A stretch of 64,000 nucleotides of DNA, taken from contig NZ_CP160388.1 of assembly GCF_040732315.1 (NCBI RefSeq), forward strand, positions 842,501 to 906,500. The letters are read 5' to 3'. The notes under the pieces were generated by a model, which was given only the letters and a program-made list of their open reading frames with translations, did no database searches and was not told where the DNA came from. The translations under genes and the position numbers were made by a program. Positions 28,121 to 37,324 of the stretch are shown piece by piece (the first letter of the stretch is position 1; each line of letters starts with the position of its first letter). This stretch comes from Oryzisolibacter sp. LB2S (GTDB taxonomy: Bacteria; Pseudomonadota; Gammaproteobacteria; Burkholderiales; Burkholderiaceae_C).

Positions 28121-29188
28121 CTTCTTCCTCAAATCCGGGGCTGGGCGCGTGAGCTGGGATTCTCCCAAATCGGCGTGGCCGGCGTGGACCTGTCCAGCGC
28201 CGAGCCTGGATTGATGCAATGGCTCGCAGAAGGTTTCCACGGCGAGATGCAGTACATGCAGGCCCATGGTCTCAAGCGCGCGCGCCCGGCCGAGCTCGTG
28301 CCCGGCACGGTGAGCGTGATCACGGCGCGCATGGACTATCTGCCGCGCAGCACGCCGGACGGCTGGCAGGCGGTGGAGTTCGAGCGCCTTGCGCGCCCGC
28401 AGGAGGCCATCGTCTCCGTCTATGCGCGAGGGCGCGACTACCACAAGGTGCTGCGCGCGCGCCTGCAGAAGTTGAGCGACCGCATTGCCGAGGCCGTGGG
28501 CCCGTTCGGCCACCGCGTGTTCACCGATTCGGCCCCGGTGCTCGAGGCGGAGCTCGCGCGCCGCAGCGGCCAGGGCTGGCGCGGCAAGCACACGCTGGTG
28601 CTCAGTCGCGAGGCCGGCTCGATGTTCTTCCTCGGTGAGATCTATCTGGACATGCCGCTTGCGCCCACCGAGCCCGTCACCGCGCATTGCGGCAGTTGCC
28701 AGGCCTGCATGGATATCTGCCCCACGCGGGCCATCGTCGCGCCGCACCGCGTGGACGCGCGCCGCTGCATCTCCTACCTGACCATAGAGCATGGCGGGCC
28801 CATCCCGCTGGAGCTGCGCCCGCTCATGGGCAACCGCATCTACGGCTGCGACGACTGCCAGCTCATCTGCCCCTGGAACAAGTTCGCCCAGCCCAGCCAT
28901 CTGCCCGACTTCGACGCACGCGCGCCGCTCGTGGGCCAGCAGCTGGTGGAGCTGTTCGCCTGGGACGAGGCCACCTTTCTGCGCCAGACCGAGGGCGGGC
29001 CGATACGCCGCATAGGCCACGAGCGCTGGCTGCGCAACATCGCCGTGGCCCTGGGCAATGCGCTGCGCGCCGCGCAGGACGCCGAGCAGGCCGGGCAGCT
29101 GCGCGCCGCGCTGCAGTCCCGTGCCGACCACGACAGCGCCCTGGTGCGCGAGCATGTGGCCTGGGCGCTGGCCCAGGGTTCTGAATGA
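28103..29188 (+). CDS. queG: Epoxyqueuosine reductase QueG
   Basis: Cobalamin-dependent iron-sulfur enzyme that reduces epoxyqueuosine to queuosine in tRNA. The 361-aa protein has two [4Fe-4S] motifs, CGSCQACMDICPTRAIV and CDDCQLICPWNKFA, and the catalytic Asp region FTDSAPVLEAELARRSG. The ATG at 28103 follows a GTG at 28100 that could also initiate. It is divergent from tsaE with overlapping 5' ends. A copy of the interspersed repeat begins at its stop codon. Confidence 0.93.
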   Translation: MVGSSQLLPQIRGWARELGFSQIGVAGVDLSSAEPGLMQWLAEGFHGEMQYMQAHGLKRARPAELVPGTVSVITARMDYLPRSTPDGWQAVEFERLARPQEAIVSVYARGRDYHKVLRARLQKLSDRIAEAVGPFGHRVFTDSAPVLEAELARRSGQGWRGKHTLVLSREAGSMFFLGEIYLDMPLAPTEPVTAHCGSCQACMDICPTRAIVAPHRVDARRCISYLTIEHGGPIPLELRPLMGNRIYGCDDCQLICPWNKFAQPSHLPDFDARAPLVGQQLVELFAWDEATFLRQTEGGPIRRIGHERWLRNIAVALGNALRAAQDAEQAGQLRAALQSRADHDSALVREHVAWALAQGSE

Positions 29189-29242
29189 AAAATGGCTGCA
29201 GCGCTTGTGTATCAAGCGTCATAAGCTACAAAGACAATAGCT
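29187..29242. repeat. Interspersed palindromic repeat between queG and AEC gene
   Basis: The copy contains GCAGCGCTTG-TGTAT-CAAGCGTCATAAGCT and then an AT-rich tail with AATAGCTTC. It fills the whole gap between the convergent queG and transporter genes, where its hairpin probably ends both transcripts. Confidence 0.75.
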
Positions 29243-30160
29243 TCAGCGCAACACACCCAGCGCCAGCGTGAGACTGGCCACGCCGAGCACCGTGGACAGC
29301 GTGACCAGTCCCGCCACGTAGGCGCCGTTGTAGCCCATGCGCGCCGCGAGCACGTAGCAGCTCGAGGCCGTGGAGACGGCGCAGAAGATCATCAGCACCG
29401 TGGTCTGCGTGGCATCGAGCTGCAGCAGCCGCGCCAGCAGCCAGGCAATCAGCGGCTGCGCCAGGTGCCGTATGGACAGCACCGAGATCGACAGCAGCTT
29501 GCTGCGCGTGAGCAGGCCGAACTGCATGCCCGCGCCCGCGGCCATCAGGCCCAGGGCGAGCGAGGCCGCGCCGATGCGGCTCACCGTGGGCTCGAGCCAG
29601 GGCGGGATGCGCAGGCCCAGCAGGTTCGCCGCCAGGCCCGTGGCCGTGGCGATGATCAACGGGTTGCGCAGCAGCTCGCGCAGCAGGCCCTGACCACTGC
29701 CACGCGCCATGGGCCAGACCGCGGCCACGTTGAACATGGGCACGCACACGCCGATGAGCACGGCCACCATGAGCAGGCCCTGGGCGCCGGCCAGGCGCTC
29801 GGCCAGCGCCAGCACGATGAAGGAGTTGAAGCGAAACGCCACCTGCGCGGCCGCGGCATGGTCGCGCCGGTCGATGTGCCGGCCCAGCCAGGGCAGGTGC
29901 GGCAGGCTGTAGGCCAGGGCAATGCCGCACAGCCCCGTGGCCATGCCGGCGATGACCAGACCCGTGGCCTCGCCGATGTCGATCGGGCTCCTGACGATGG
30001 ACTGGAACAGCAGCACCGGAAACAGCAGGTAGTACACCAGGCTCTCCACCGGCTGCCAGACGCTGCGATTCAGGGGTGTGTAGCGGCAGATCAGATAGCC
30101 GCACAGGATGAGCGAAAAGTCGGGGAAGAGCAGCTGTGCGAAGTTCACGGCGCGCAGCAT
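29243..30160 (-). CDS. AEC (auxin efflux carrier) family transporter
   Basis: Inner-membrane secondary transporter, 305 aa with about ten transmembrane segments and the N-terminal pattern FAQLLFPDFSLILCGYLICR of bacterial AEC proteins, which often export or import dicarboxylates such as malate or malonate; the substrate here is unknown. Helix-breaking conserved segments include PLIIATATGLAANLLG and ASLALGLMAAGAGM. The ATG at 30160 is favoured over the long upstream extension, which runs into the promoter region of the divergent TctC gene. Confidence 0.85.
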   Translation of the reverse strand: MLRAVNFAQLLFPDFSLILCGYLICRYTPLNRSVWQPVESLVYYLLFPVLLFQSIVRSPIDIGEATGLVIAGMATGLCGIALAYSLPHLPWLGRHIDRRDHAAAAQVAFRFNSFIVLALAERLAGAQGLLMVAVLIGVCVPMFNVAAVWPMARGSGQGLLRELLRNPLIIATATGLAANLLGLRIPPWLEPTVSRIGAASLALGLMAAGAGMQFGLLTRSKLLSISVLSIRHLAQPLIAWLLARLLQLDATQTTVLMIFCAVSTASSCYVLAARMGYNGAYVAGLVTLSTVLGVASLTLALGVLR

Positions 30161-30318
30161 AGCGCGGCGCCGGATCAGCCGCACACCGTCGCCTGGAGGA
30201 CAGAAGACCGGGTTGTCACCGAGAAATCCGTGGCGCGGCGGCGTCATCGGTGGTTGCACAGGCATTAGGATCGCGCCCACACCGTTTTTTGTTTCACTTC
30301 CACAAGAGGAGATCTCGC

Positions 30319-31281
30319 ATGCTGCGACGCAACTGCCTGACCCTGGCACTCCTGGCCGCGACCGGCACGGCCTTTGCCCAGGGCTATCCCGCCAAACCCA
30401 TCAAGCTGCTGGTGCCGTTTGCCGCCGGCGGCACGACCGACATCATCGCGCGCGCCATCGCCGACCCGCTGGGCAAGGCCCTGGGCCAGCCCGTGGTCGT
30501 GGACAACCGTGGCGGCGGCGGCGGCATCATCGGCGCGCAGGAGACGGCGCGCGCCGCCCCCGATGGCTACAACCTCGGCATCGCCACGGTGTCCACCATG
30601 GCCGCCAACCCGGCCATCAACCCCAAGGTGCCGTACAACCCGCTGACGGACTTCACGCCCATCGTCAACATTGCGGCCACGCCCAACGTGATCAGCGTGA
30701 ACCCGAAGTTCCCCGCCAAGGACTACCAGAGCTTCGTCGCGGAGCTGAAGAAGAACCCGGGCAAGTACTCCTACGCCTCGTCGGGCACCGGCACCATCCA
30801 GCATCTGCTGATGGAGCTGTACAAGGACCTGTCGGGCACCTTCATGACGCACATCCCCTACCGCGGTGCGGGTCCGGCCCTCAACGACGTCGTGGCCAAC
30901 CAGGTGAGCATGAACCTGGACAACCTGCCGTCCTCGCTGCCCTTCATCAAGGATGGCCGTCTGGTGCCCATCGTCGTCGCCGCGCCCCAGCGCCTGGCCG
31001 TGCTGCCCAACGTGCCGACCTTCAAGGAAGTGGGCCTGGAGCCCGTGAACCGCCTGGCCTTCTACGGCATCGTCGGCCCCAAGGGCCTGCCCAAGGACAT
31101 CGTCGACAAGATCAACGCCGGCGTGAGGAAGGCCCTGGAGGATCCCGCGGTCAGGAAGCGCATCGAGGACACGGGCTCGCTCATCGTGGCCAACACGCCA
31201 GAGCAGTTCGCCGAGCAGATCAAGGCCGAGAACGCCGTCTACAAGGAAGTGGTGAAGAAGCAAAAGCTCACGCTGGAGTAA
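30319..31281 (+). CDS. Bug/TctC family tripartite tricarboxylate-type substrate-binding protein (1)
   Basis: Periplasmic binding protein of the Bug family, 320 aa with a Sec signal peptide ending at AFAQ (about residue 21). Typical blocks: [50 protein letters not shown] and [19 protein letters not shown]. It probably binds a carboxylate, but the membrane partners TctA and TctB are not encoded here, which is common for Bug proteins in Comamonadaceae. AGAGGAG lies upstream of the ATG. A strong terminator follows. Confidence 0.92.
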   Translation: MLRRNCLTLALLAATGTAFAQGYPAKPIKLLVPFAAGGTTDIIARAIADPLGKALGQPVVVDNRGGGGGIIGAQETARAAPDGYNLGIATVSTMAANPAINPKVPYNPLTDFTPIVNIAATPNVISVNPKFPAKDYQSFVAELKKNPGKYSYASSGTGTIQHLLMELYKDLSGTFMTHIPYRGAGPALNDVVANQVSMNLDNLPSSLPFIKDGRLVPIVVAAPQRLAVLPNVPTFKEVGLEPVNRLAFYGIVGPKGLPKDIVDKINAGVRKALEDPAVRKRIEDTGSLIVANTPEQFAEQIKAENAVYKEVVKKQKLTLE

Positions 31282-31304
31282 GCTCCGCGCACACACCACC
31301 ACGC

Positions 31305-31334
31305 GCCGCCCGCCACCCGCGGGCGGCTTTTTTT
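31305..31334 (+). terminator. Rho-independent terminator after TctC gene 1
   Basis: A perfect 9-bp GC stem (GCCGCCCGC / GCGGGCGGC) with loop CACCC is followed by seven T. The xerD start codon lies only 5 bp after the T-run, so xerD must be expressed from read-through or from a promoter inside the preceding region. Confidence 0.9.
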
Positions 31335-31338
31335 GCCC

Positions 31339-32238
31339 ATGCTTGCCGAAAGCCAGAACGCCATCGACCTGTTTCTTGACGCCCTGTGGCTCGAGGATGG
31401 GCTGTCGCGCAACACGCTGGCCGCCTACCGGCGCGACCTGTTGCTGTATGCGCAGTGGCTCGCCGCCCAGCAGCCGCCGCTGGCGCTGGACGCCACGGCC
31501 GAGCACCATCTGAGCGGCTACTTTGCCGCGCGCCACCCAGAAACGCGCGCGAGCACGGCCAACCGGCGGCTGACGGTGCTGCGCCGCTACTTTCACTGGG
31601 CGCTGCGCGAGGGGCGCATCACGCAGGACCCCACGGTGCGCCTGCTGGCCGCGCGCCAGCCGCTGCGCGTGCCCAAGACGCTCACGCAGGCGCAGGTCGA
31701 GGCGCTCCTGCAGGCGCCCGACGACGCCACGCCCCTGGGCCTGCGCGACCGCACCATGCTCGAGCTGATGTACGCGAGCGGCCTGCGCGTCTCCGAGCTC
31801 GTCATGCTCAAGACCTTTCACCTGGGCCTGACCGAGGGCGTGCTGCGCGTCATGGGCAAGGGCGGCAAGGAGCGACTCGTGCCGTTCGGCGAGGAGGCCA
31901 GGCGCTGGCTCGAGCTCTACCTGGCCGAGGGGCGCGGCGCCATCCTCGTGGGCCAGCAGACTGACGACCTGTTCGTGACCCAGCGCGGCTCGGCCATGAC
32001 GCGCGTGATGTTCTGGATCATCGTGAAGAAGTACGCGCAGCTCGCGGGCATCACCGCGCCGCTGTCGCCGCACACGCTGCGCCATGCCTTTGCCACACAC
32101 CTGCTCAACCACGGCGCCGATCTGCGCGTGGTACAGCTGCTCTTGGGCCATGCCGATATTTCCACCACCACCATCTACACCCATGTGGCGCGCGAGCGCC
32201 TGAAGCAGCTGCATGCGCAGCACCACCCGCGTGGCTAG
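31339..32238 (+). CDS. xerD: Site-specific tyrosine recombinase XerD
   Basis: With XerC, resolves chromosome dimers at dif under FtsK control. The 299-aa length, the N-terminal SAM-like core-binding domain and the catalytic set are normal for XerD: Arg in ASGLRVSELVML, HTLRHAFATHLLNHG (His, Arg), and the nucleophilic Tyr in ISTTTIYTHVA. It is a housekeeping Xer rather than an element integrase. The start is placed at ATG 31339, just after the terminator of the upstream gene. Confidence 0.93.
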   Translation: MLAESQNAIDLFLDALWLEDGLSRNTLAAYRRDLLLYAQWLAAQQPPLALDATAEHHLSGYFAARHPETRASTANRRLTVLRRYFHWALREGRITQDPTVRLLAARQPLRVPKTLTQAQVEALLQAPDDATPLGLRDRTMLELMYASGLRVSELVMLKTFHLGLTEGVLRVMGKGGKERLVPFGEEARRWLELYLAEGRGAILVGQQTDDLFVTQRGSAMTRVMFWIIVKKYAQLAGITAPLSPHTLRHAFATHLLNHGADLRVVQLLLGHADISTTTIYTHVARERLKQLHAQHHPRG

Positions 32239-32269
32239 CATGGGGCTTTGACCGAGGACGACCCACTTC

Positions 32270-33250
32270 ATGACTGCACATTCCCGCCGCCTTGTTCTGG
32301 CCTGCGCCGCCGCCTGCGCGGCCGCGCCCTTGTCCGCCCTCGCGCAGCCCGACTGGCCCACGCGCCCGATACGCATCGTCGTCGCCTACCCTGCGGGCGG
32401 CGTCAGCGACGTGGTGGCGCGCGCCCTGGGCGAGAAGCTGGCCGAGCGCCTGGGCACCTCGGTGGTGGTGGAGAACAAGGCCGGCGCCGGCGGCAGCATA
32501 GGCATGGACGCCGTGGCCAAGGCCGCGCCCGACGGCTACACGCTGGGCTTTTCCGCCATCAGCCCGCTGGTGCTCAACCCGCACCTGGGCAAGCCGCCGT
32601 TCGACCCCGGGCGCGACATCGCGCCCGTCGCCAGCGTCATGTATTCGCCCGTGCTGCTGCTGGGCACGCAGGCGCTGAAGGCGCGCGACTTTGCAGGCCT
32701 GCTGGCCGATGCCAAGGCGCATCCCGGACAGGTGCGCTGGGCCACGTCGGGCCTGGCCTCGCTCGGCCACATCATGCTCGAGCACATCATGCAGGGCGCG
32801 GGCGTGCAGATCACGCATGTGCCCTACAAGGGCGGCGGCCAGCAGCTCAACGATGCGCTCTCCGGCCAGTTCGAGGTGCTCTCCACCAACGCCGGGCCGG
32901 CCGTGATGGCGCACATCAGGGCCGGCAAGCTGCACCCGCTGGCCGTGGGGGCGCCCAGGCGGCTTGAATCCTTGCCCAATGTGCCCACGCTGCAGGAGCT
33001 CGGACTTGCAGCAGCCAACCTGAACTCGGTGTTCGGCATCTTTGCGCCGGCCGCGACGCCCGCGCCCATCCTCGAGCGCCTCAATGCCGAGATCAACCGC
33101 GCGCTGGCGCTGCCCGACATCCGGGCGCGCCTGGAGGCCGCCGACAACGTGCCCACGGGCGGCACGGCGGCCGAGTTCCGGCGTCAGATTGCCGCCGAGT
33201 CGGAGGGCAATGCGCGCATCATCCGTGCCGCCGGCATCCGGCTCAACTGA
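32270..33250 (+). CDS. Bug/TctC family tripartite tricarboxylate-type substrate-binding protein (2)
   Basis: Second Bug-family periplasmic binding protein, 326 aa. The signal peptide ends around LSALAQ (residue 26); then come WPTRPIRIVVAYPAGGVSD, VVENKAGAGGSIGMDAVAKA and HVPYKGGGQQLNDALSGQF. It is only distantly similar to the copy at 30319, and no TctA/TctB genes are present here either, so the ligand is unknown. It follows xerD by 31 bp, probably without functional relation. Confidence 0.92.
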   Translation: MTAHSRRLVLACAAACAAAPLSALAQPDWPTRPIRIVVAYPAGGVSDVVARALGEKLAERLGTSVVVENKAGAGGSIGMDAVAKAAPDGYTLGFSAISPLVLNPHLGKPPFDPGRDIAPVASVMYSPVLLLGTQALKARDFAGLLADAKAHPGQVRWATSGLASLGHIMLEHIMQGAGVQITHVPYKGGGQQLNDALSGQFEVLSTNAGPAVMAHIRAGKLHPLAVGAPRRLESLPNVPTLQELGLAAANLNSVFGIFAPAATPAPILERLNAEINRALALPDIRARLEAADNVPTGGTAAEFRRQIAAESEGNARIIRAAGIRLN

Positions 33251-33261
33251 GCCGGGCCCGG

Positions 33262-34536
33262 CTACGCCTCGGCGGTCAGGCTCTCGGCCCAGGTCAGGGC
33301 CTGCAGGTGGGCCCAGTTGACCTGGCGGTTGGACAGGTGCAGCGCATTGGCCGTGCGCGCAAAGGCCTCGTCGTCGCCGCTCTCGCAGGCCTTTGTGAGT
33401 TCGAGAAACGGCGCAAACACGCCCTTGTTGTGCAGCAACGCGTCCTGCACCGACTCGGGCAGGGCCACGCTTTCAAGGGCGCGCTCCATGGGCATGTTCA
33501 GCATGCTGTCGAGCAGCGAGAACACGCCGACCACGAAGGCGTTGTCGCATTCCTCCTTGGGCAGCAGCTCGGCCGCGAGCAGCTCCATGAGACGGCCGCG
33601 CACCACGGCGGTCTGCCCGACCGCGGGAGGTGCGCCGTCCTTGCTCGACGTGGTGAGCAGCAGCGCGGCCCAGCGGAACAGCTTCTTGAGTCCCAGGATC
33701 ATCACCGCATGGCGGAACGACGTGATCTCGCACGACAGCCCGAAGCCCGAGGAATTGATGAAGCGCAGCAGGTTGAACGACAGCGTGGGGTCCTTCTTGA
33801 GCAGGTCCTCGATTTCGGCCGTGCTGGCCTGCTGGCGCACCAGATTGATGAGCTGGATGATGATGGCCTGCGACGGGCGAATGGTCTGCGCCTTGACCGT
33901 CGAAGGGTGGGCAAACCAGTAGCCCTGGAACAGCTTGACGCCCAGTGCCGCCATACGCTCGTGCTGCTCGGCCGTTTCAACCTTTTCGGCGACCAGCGTC
34001 GCCTGGCAGTTGGCCTGCACGTACTTCACCAGGGGCTCGGCGAGCTCGGGCTTGATGGCCTGCATGTCGAGCTTGATGAAGGAGGCCAGCGGCAGCCAGC
34101 TCGCATAGGCGCGGCGCAGCACCTCCTGGTTGAAGGCCAGCCGAAAGCCGCGCGTGCGCAACGCCTGCATGGTGGGGATGAGCTGTGCGATCTGCTCGGG
34201 CGTGGCGTCGGCGCCGAAGGTGGGGACCTCGAGCACGACCTTCTCGGGGTGGATCAACTCCAGATGGCCGCCGGCCAGGCTCTCGTGCGTGCAGTTGATG
34301 AAGACGGTCTTCTTGCCGCCCAGCGCCTCGGAGCCGGCATAGCACAGGGCGTTGAACAGCATGGCCGCGTCACTGGCTGCGGTGTGGCAGTTGGCGGCCG
34401 TGACGCGGTCGAAGAGCTCGTATCCGAACACGGCTCGCTTGTCGTCCAGGATGGCCTGGCGGGCGATGACAACCAGGTTGTCTGCGTCTGCCGGTGCGGT
34501 CTGCGGTGCGGTTGCGGAGTCTGGGGTGCTGGACAT
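33262..34536 (-). CDS. HDOD-domain protein with degenerate EAL domain (1)
   Basis: Signalling-type protein of 424 aa in the YuxH-like architecture: an N-terminal EAL-like domain (about residues 25-225) and a C-terminal HDOD domain (about 230-420). The EAL signature is replaced by GYELFDR and the metal ligands of active c-di-GMP phosphodiesterases are not evident, so it is probably an inactive or sensory EAL. The HDOD part (STAEIEDLLKKDPTLSFNLL, ITSFRHAVMILGLKKLFRW) resembles HD-type domains without the HD residues. It forms a tandem pair with the next gene, 46 bp upstream. Start at ATG 34536. Confidence 0.85.
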   Translation of the reverse strand: MSSTPDSATAPQTAPADADNLVVIARQAILDDKRAVFGYELFDRVTAANCHTAASDAAMLFNALCYAGSEALGGKKTVFINCTHESLAGGHLELIHPEKVVLEVPTFGADATPEQIAQLIPTMQALRTRGFRLAFNQEVLRRAYASWLPLASFIKLDMQAIKPELAEPLVKYVQANCQATLVAEKVETAEQHERMAALGVKLFQGYWFAHPSTVKAQTIRPSQAIIIQLINLVRQQASTAEIEDLLKKDPTLSFNLLRFINSSGFGLSCEITSFRHAVMILGLKKLFRWAALLLTTSSKDGAPPAVGQTAVVRGRLMELLAAELLPKEECDNAFVVGVFSLLDSMLNMPMERALESVALPESVQDALLHNKGVFAPFLELTKACESGDDEAFARTANALHLSNRQVNWAHLQALTWAESLTAEA

Positions 34537-34582
34537 GATGGATGGCGTTGTGGTTCGGTACGGGCGATGAGGACGGCCGCGT

Positions 34583-35854
34583 TCAGGCTTGCGTGATCTG
34601 GTCTGCCCAGGCCAGGGCCTGCAGATGGGCCATGTTGATCTGCTGACTCGACAGCGACAGCACCTTGGCCACGCGGTCAAAGCTTGCGTCGTCACCGCTT
34701 TCGCAGGCTTCGGCCAGGGTGAGCAGGTGGCCGAAGACGTTGTCGTGCTCGAGCAGGGCCGCGGCCAGATGCGGCGGCAGATGCAGCAGGCGCACGGCGG
34801 CGTCGAGCGGGATCTCCAGCATGCGGTCGAGCAGGGAGAAGATCCCGATCACGAAGGCCTGATCGGCCTCCTCGGGGGGCATGAGGTCGCGCGCCAGCAG
34901 CTCCATGAGACGGCCGCGCACCACGGCGGCCTGGCCCACGGCAGGAGGGGGGACGCCGTTGCGGGCGGCCGTGAGCAGCATGGCGGCCCAGCGAAACAGC
35001 TTCTTCAGGCCCAGCAGCAGCACGGCTTGGCGCACCGAGGAGATCTCGCGCGCCGGCCCCAGGCCCGCCGAGTTGATCAGCCGCATCAGATTGAAGGCCA
35101 GGCCGGCGTCCTTCTTGAGGACCTCTTCGATGGCATCGGTGCTGGCCTGGCTCCGCAGCAGATTGAGCAACTGCACGATGTTCGCCTGAGAGGGGGCCAG
35201 CAGCTTGGCGTGGACCAGGCTGGGGCGCGCAAACCAGTAGCCCTGGAACAGGCGCACGCCCAGAGCCAGCGCAAGCTTGTGCTGCTGAACCGTTTCCACC
35301 TTCTCGGCAATGAGCCGTGCCTTGCTGTGGCGGCCGGCGTAGTTCACGAAGGCGCCGAACTGGTCGGGTGCGAGCACGTTGACGTCGAGCTTGATGAAGT
35401 CCGCCAGGGGCAGCCAGGGGGCATATGCCGACTCCAGCACCTGGCGGTTGAAGCACAGGCGAAAGCCGCGCTCGCGCAGGGCCATCAGCATGGGCCGGCG
35501 GGCCAGCACCTCCTCGATGGCCGCATGGCCCAGCGGGGGGATCTCGAGCACGACCTTGTCCGGGTTGACGAGCTCGAGATGGCCGCCGCTCAGGCTCTCA
35601 TGGGTGCAGTTGACAAAAATCAGCGTCTTGCCGAACAGCTCCTCGGTACCCGCATGCGACAGTGCGGTGAACACCAGCAGCACGTCGCTGGCCGCCGTGT
35701 GATCGCCATGAATGCGCGAGCGATTGAACAGCTCGTAGCCAATGACCTGCTGCTGTTCGTCCATGATGGCCTGGCGCGCAATCATGGCGCCGCCATGCAG
35801 TGTGTCCGGGGCTGCTGCTCTGACAGGGGCGGGTGCGGAGATCAGGGTCGACAT
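34583..35854 (-). CDS. HDOD-domain protein with degenerate EAL domain (2)
   Basis: Paralogue of the preceding gene: 423 aa with matching order and almost the same motifs (IARQAIMDEQQQVIGYELFN, FVNCTHESLSGGHLELVNPD, ADFIKLDVNVL, RLIAEKVETVQQH, QGYWFARPS, then the HDOD domain). The EAL motif is again ELF. Both copies probably arose by local duplication. They may act as c-di-GMP-responsive or protein-protein interaction modules in motility or virulence control; this is inferred from the family. Confidence 0.85.
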   Translation of the reverse strand: MSTLISAPAPVRAAAPDTLHGGAMIARQAIMDEQQQVIGYELFNRSRIHGDHTAASDVLLVFTALSHAGTEELFGKTLIFVNCTHESLSGGHLELVNPDKVVLEIPPLGHAAIEEVLARRPMLMALRERGFRLCFNRQVLESAYAPWLPLADFIKLDVNVLAPDQFGAFVNYAGRHSKARLIAEKVETVQQHKLALALGVRLFQGYWFARPSLVHAKLLAPSQANIVQLLNLLRSQASTDAIEEVLKKDAGLAFNLMRLINSAGLGPAREISSVRQAVLLLGLKKLFRWAAMLLTAARNGVPPPAVGQAAVVRGRLMELLARDLMPPEEADQAFVIGIFSLLDRMLEIPLDAAVRLLHLPPHLAAALLEHDNVFGHLLTLAEACESGDDASFDRVAKVLSLSSQQINMAHLQALAWADQITQA

Positions 35855-35943
35855 GGGGAGATGGATTTCACGAAGATGTCTTCATCCCTCATTGTAGGTA
35901 AGTGCGTACTAAAGTTTCTCGGGGTGTTGTTTGGTAACCAATG

Positions 35944-36750
35944 TTAACGACATTGCAGCCAAAGGATTTCGGCATCGCTGAAACCAGCCGCGCGCCGCGC
36001 CGCCTCGTTCAGGGGCGGTTTGGGCTGGGGCGCCTGGTATTGCTCCACGAGGCGCGGGTAGTGCGCGATGGGATCGAGCCCCTCGCGCGCGCACAGCCAG
36101 CCGTACCAGTGGTTGCCAATGGCCACATGCCCCACCTCCTCGGCGAGGATGATGTCGAGGATGGAAACGGCGGCGAGCGCATCGGGCGTGCCCACCTGGC
36201 GCAGCTTGTGCTGGATCAGCGGCGTGGCGTCCAGGCCGCGCGCCTCCAGCGTGCGCGGCACCAGGGCCATGCGCGCCACGATGTCCGGCGCGGTCTTCTC
36301 GCACATGGCCCACAGGCCCTGGTGCGCGGGAAAGTCGCCGTAGTCATGGCCCAGGTGCGCGCGCAGATGGTCGCGCAGCAATCGAAAGTGTTTCGCCTCC
36401 TCGCCCGCCACGCGCAGCCAGTCCAGGTAGAAGCGCTCGGGCATGCCGGCAAAGCGCCAGATGGCATCGAGCGCGAGGTTGATGGCGTTGAACTCGATGT
36501 GCGCAATGGCATGGATCAGCACCGCCCGCCCCTCGGCCGTGGCGGGCGAGCGGCGCGCCACGGCCGTGTGATGCAAGAGCTCGGGCCGGGCCGGGCGGCC
36601 GGGCAGGGCGGCCGCGTCGGCGGGCGTGATCAGGGACTCTGTTGCTATTGAAAAGGAAGCTGCCCGCGCTTGCATGTCAAGCGCTGCATCCGATTTTTCC
36701 TCTGGGTCTGAAATGCGCAAGACCTCCAGCGCACGTTGACGAAGCTCCAT
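35944..36750 (-). CDS. DUF455 ferritin-like domain protein
   Basis: A 268-aa protein with a ferritin-like four-helix fold. Candidate di-metal residues appear in IAHIEFNAINLALDAIW, AGEEAKHFRLLRDHL and LAEEVGHVAIGNHWY (EF..N, EE..H, EE..H). DUF455 proteins are thought to be related to tRNA hydroxylase MiaE-like ferritins, but the substrate is not established. The weakly conserved N-terminal stretch (about residues 17-37) is encoded by a copy of the interspersed repeat. It is divergent from the carbonic anhydrase gene, with 40 bp between starts. Confidence 0.8.
   Translation of the reverse strand: MELRQRALEVLRISDPEEKSDAALDMQARAASFSIATESLITPADAAALPGRPARPELLHHTAVARRSPATAEGRAVLIHAIAHIEFNAINLALDAIWRFAGMPERFYLDWLRVAGEEAKHFRLLRDHLRAHLGHDYGDFPAHQGLWAMCEKTAPDIVARMALVPRTLEARGLDATPLIQHKLRQVGTPDALAAVSILDIILAEEVGHVAIGNHWYGWLCAREGLDPIAHYPRLVEQYQAPQPKPPLNEAARRAAGFSDAEILWLQCR
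36641..36700. repeat. Interspersed palindromic repeat inside the DUF455 gene
   Basis: The copy reads GCTATTG...GGAAGCTGCCC, then GCGCTTGCATGTCAAGCGC and an AT-rich end with TTTTTCC. The GCGCTTG/CAAGCGC arms are a perfect 7-bp dyad with a 5-nt loop. It is in frame and encodes part of the variable N-terminus. Confidence 0.75.
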
Positions 36751-36790
36751 CCCTACAATTGTAGGTTTTGAACAACGGAGGCAGCGGGCA

Positions 36791-37315
36791 ATGGCGATCT
36801 ATGAACTCGATGGCGTCGCTCCCGAGGTGGCGGAGTCGGCCTGGGTGGCCGACAGCGCCCAGGTCATGGGCAAGGTGGTGCTGCATGAGGATGCCAGCGT
36901 GTGGTTCGGCACCGTGGTGCGCGGCGACACCGAGTGCATCACCATCGGCGCCGGCACCAATGTGCAGGACGCGAGCGTGCTGCATGCCGACCTCGGCCAG
37001 CCGCTGGTCATCGGCGAGCGCGTGACCGTGGGCCACAAGGTCATGCTGCATGGCTGCACCGTGGGCGACGAGTCGCTCATCGGCATAGGTGCCGTGGTGC
37101 TCAACGGCGCGAAGATCGGCAGGAACTGCCTGGTGGGCGCCGGATCGCTGGTCACCGAGGGCAAGGAATTTCCCGATGGCTCCATGATCCTGGGCAGCCC
37201 GGCGCGCGTCGTGCGCCAGCTCACGCCCGAGCAGATCGAGGGGCTGCGCCAGAGTGCGCACAACTACATGCTGAACGCGCGCCGCTTCAAGGCGGGCCTG
37301 CGCAAACTGGATTGA
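36791..37315 (+). CDS. Gamma-carbonic anhydrase family protein (YrdA-like)
   Basis: A 174-aa left-handed beta-helix protein with hexapeptide repeats (ASVWFGTVVRGDTECITIG, NVQDASVLHADLG, VTVGHKVMLHGCTVGDESLIGIGAVVLNGAKIG). The three zinc-type His residues of gamma carbonic anhydrases are visible (HADLG, GHKVMLHG). Actual carbonic anhydrase activity of this subfamily (YrdA/PaaY) is often weak or unproven. It is preceded by a GGAGG-like sequence and followed 9 bp later by hslO. Confidence 0.88.
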   Translation: MAIYELDGVAPEVAESAWVADSAQVMGKVVLHEDASVWFGTVVRGDTECITIGAGTNVQDASVLHADLGQPLVIGERVTVGHKVMLHGCTVGDESLIGIGAVVLNGAKIGRNCLVGAGSLVTEGKEFPDGSMILGSPARVVRQLTPEQIEGLRQSAHNYMLNARRFKAGLRKLD

Positions 37316-37324
37316 TACAAGCGG

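Noticed and set aside
31339..32238. XerD as integrase of a mobile element
   Set aside because: Length, motifs and core-gene neighbours fit the housekeeping recombinase; no element borders are seen around it.
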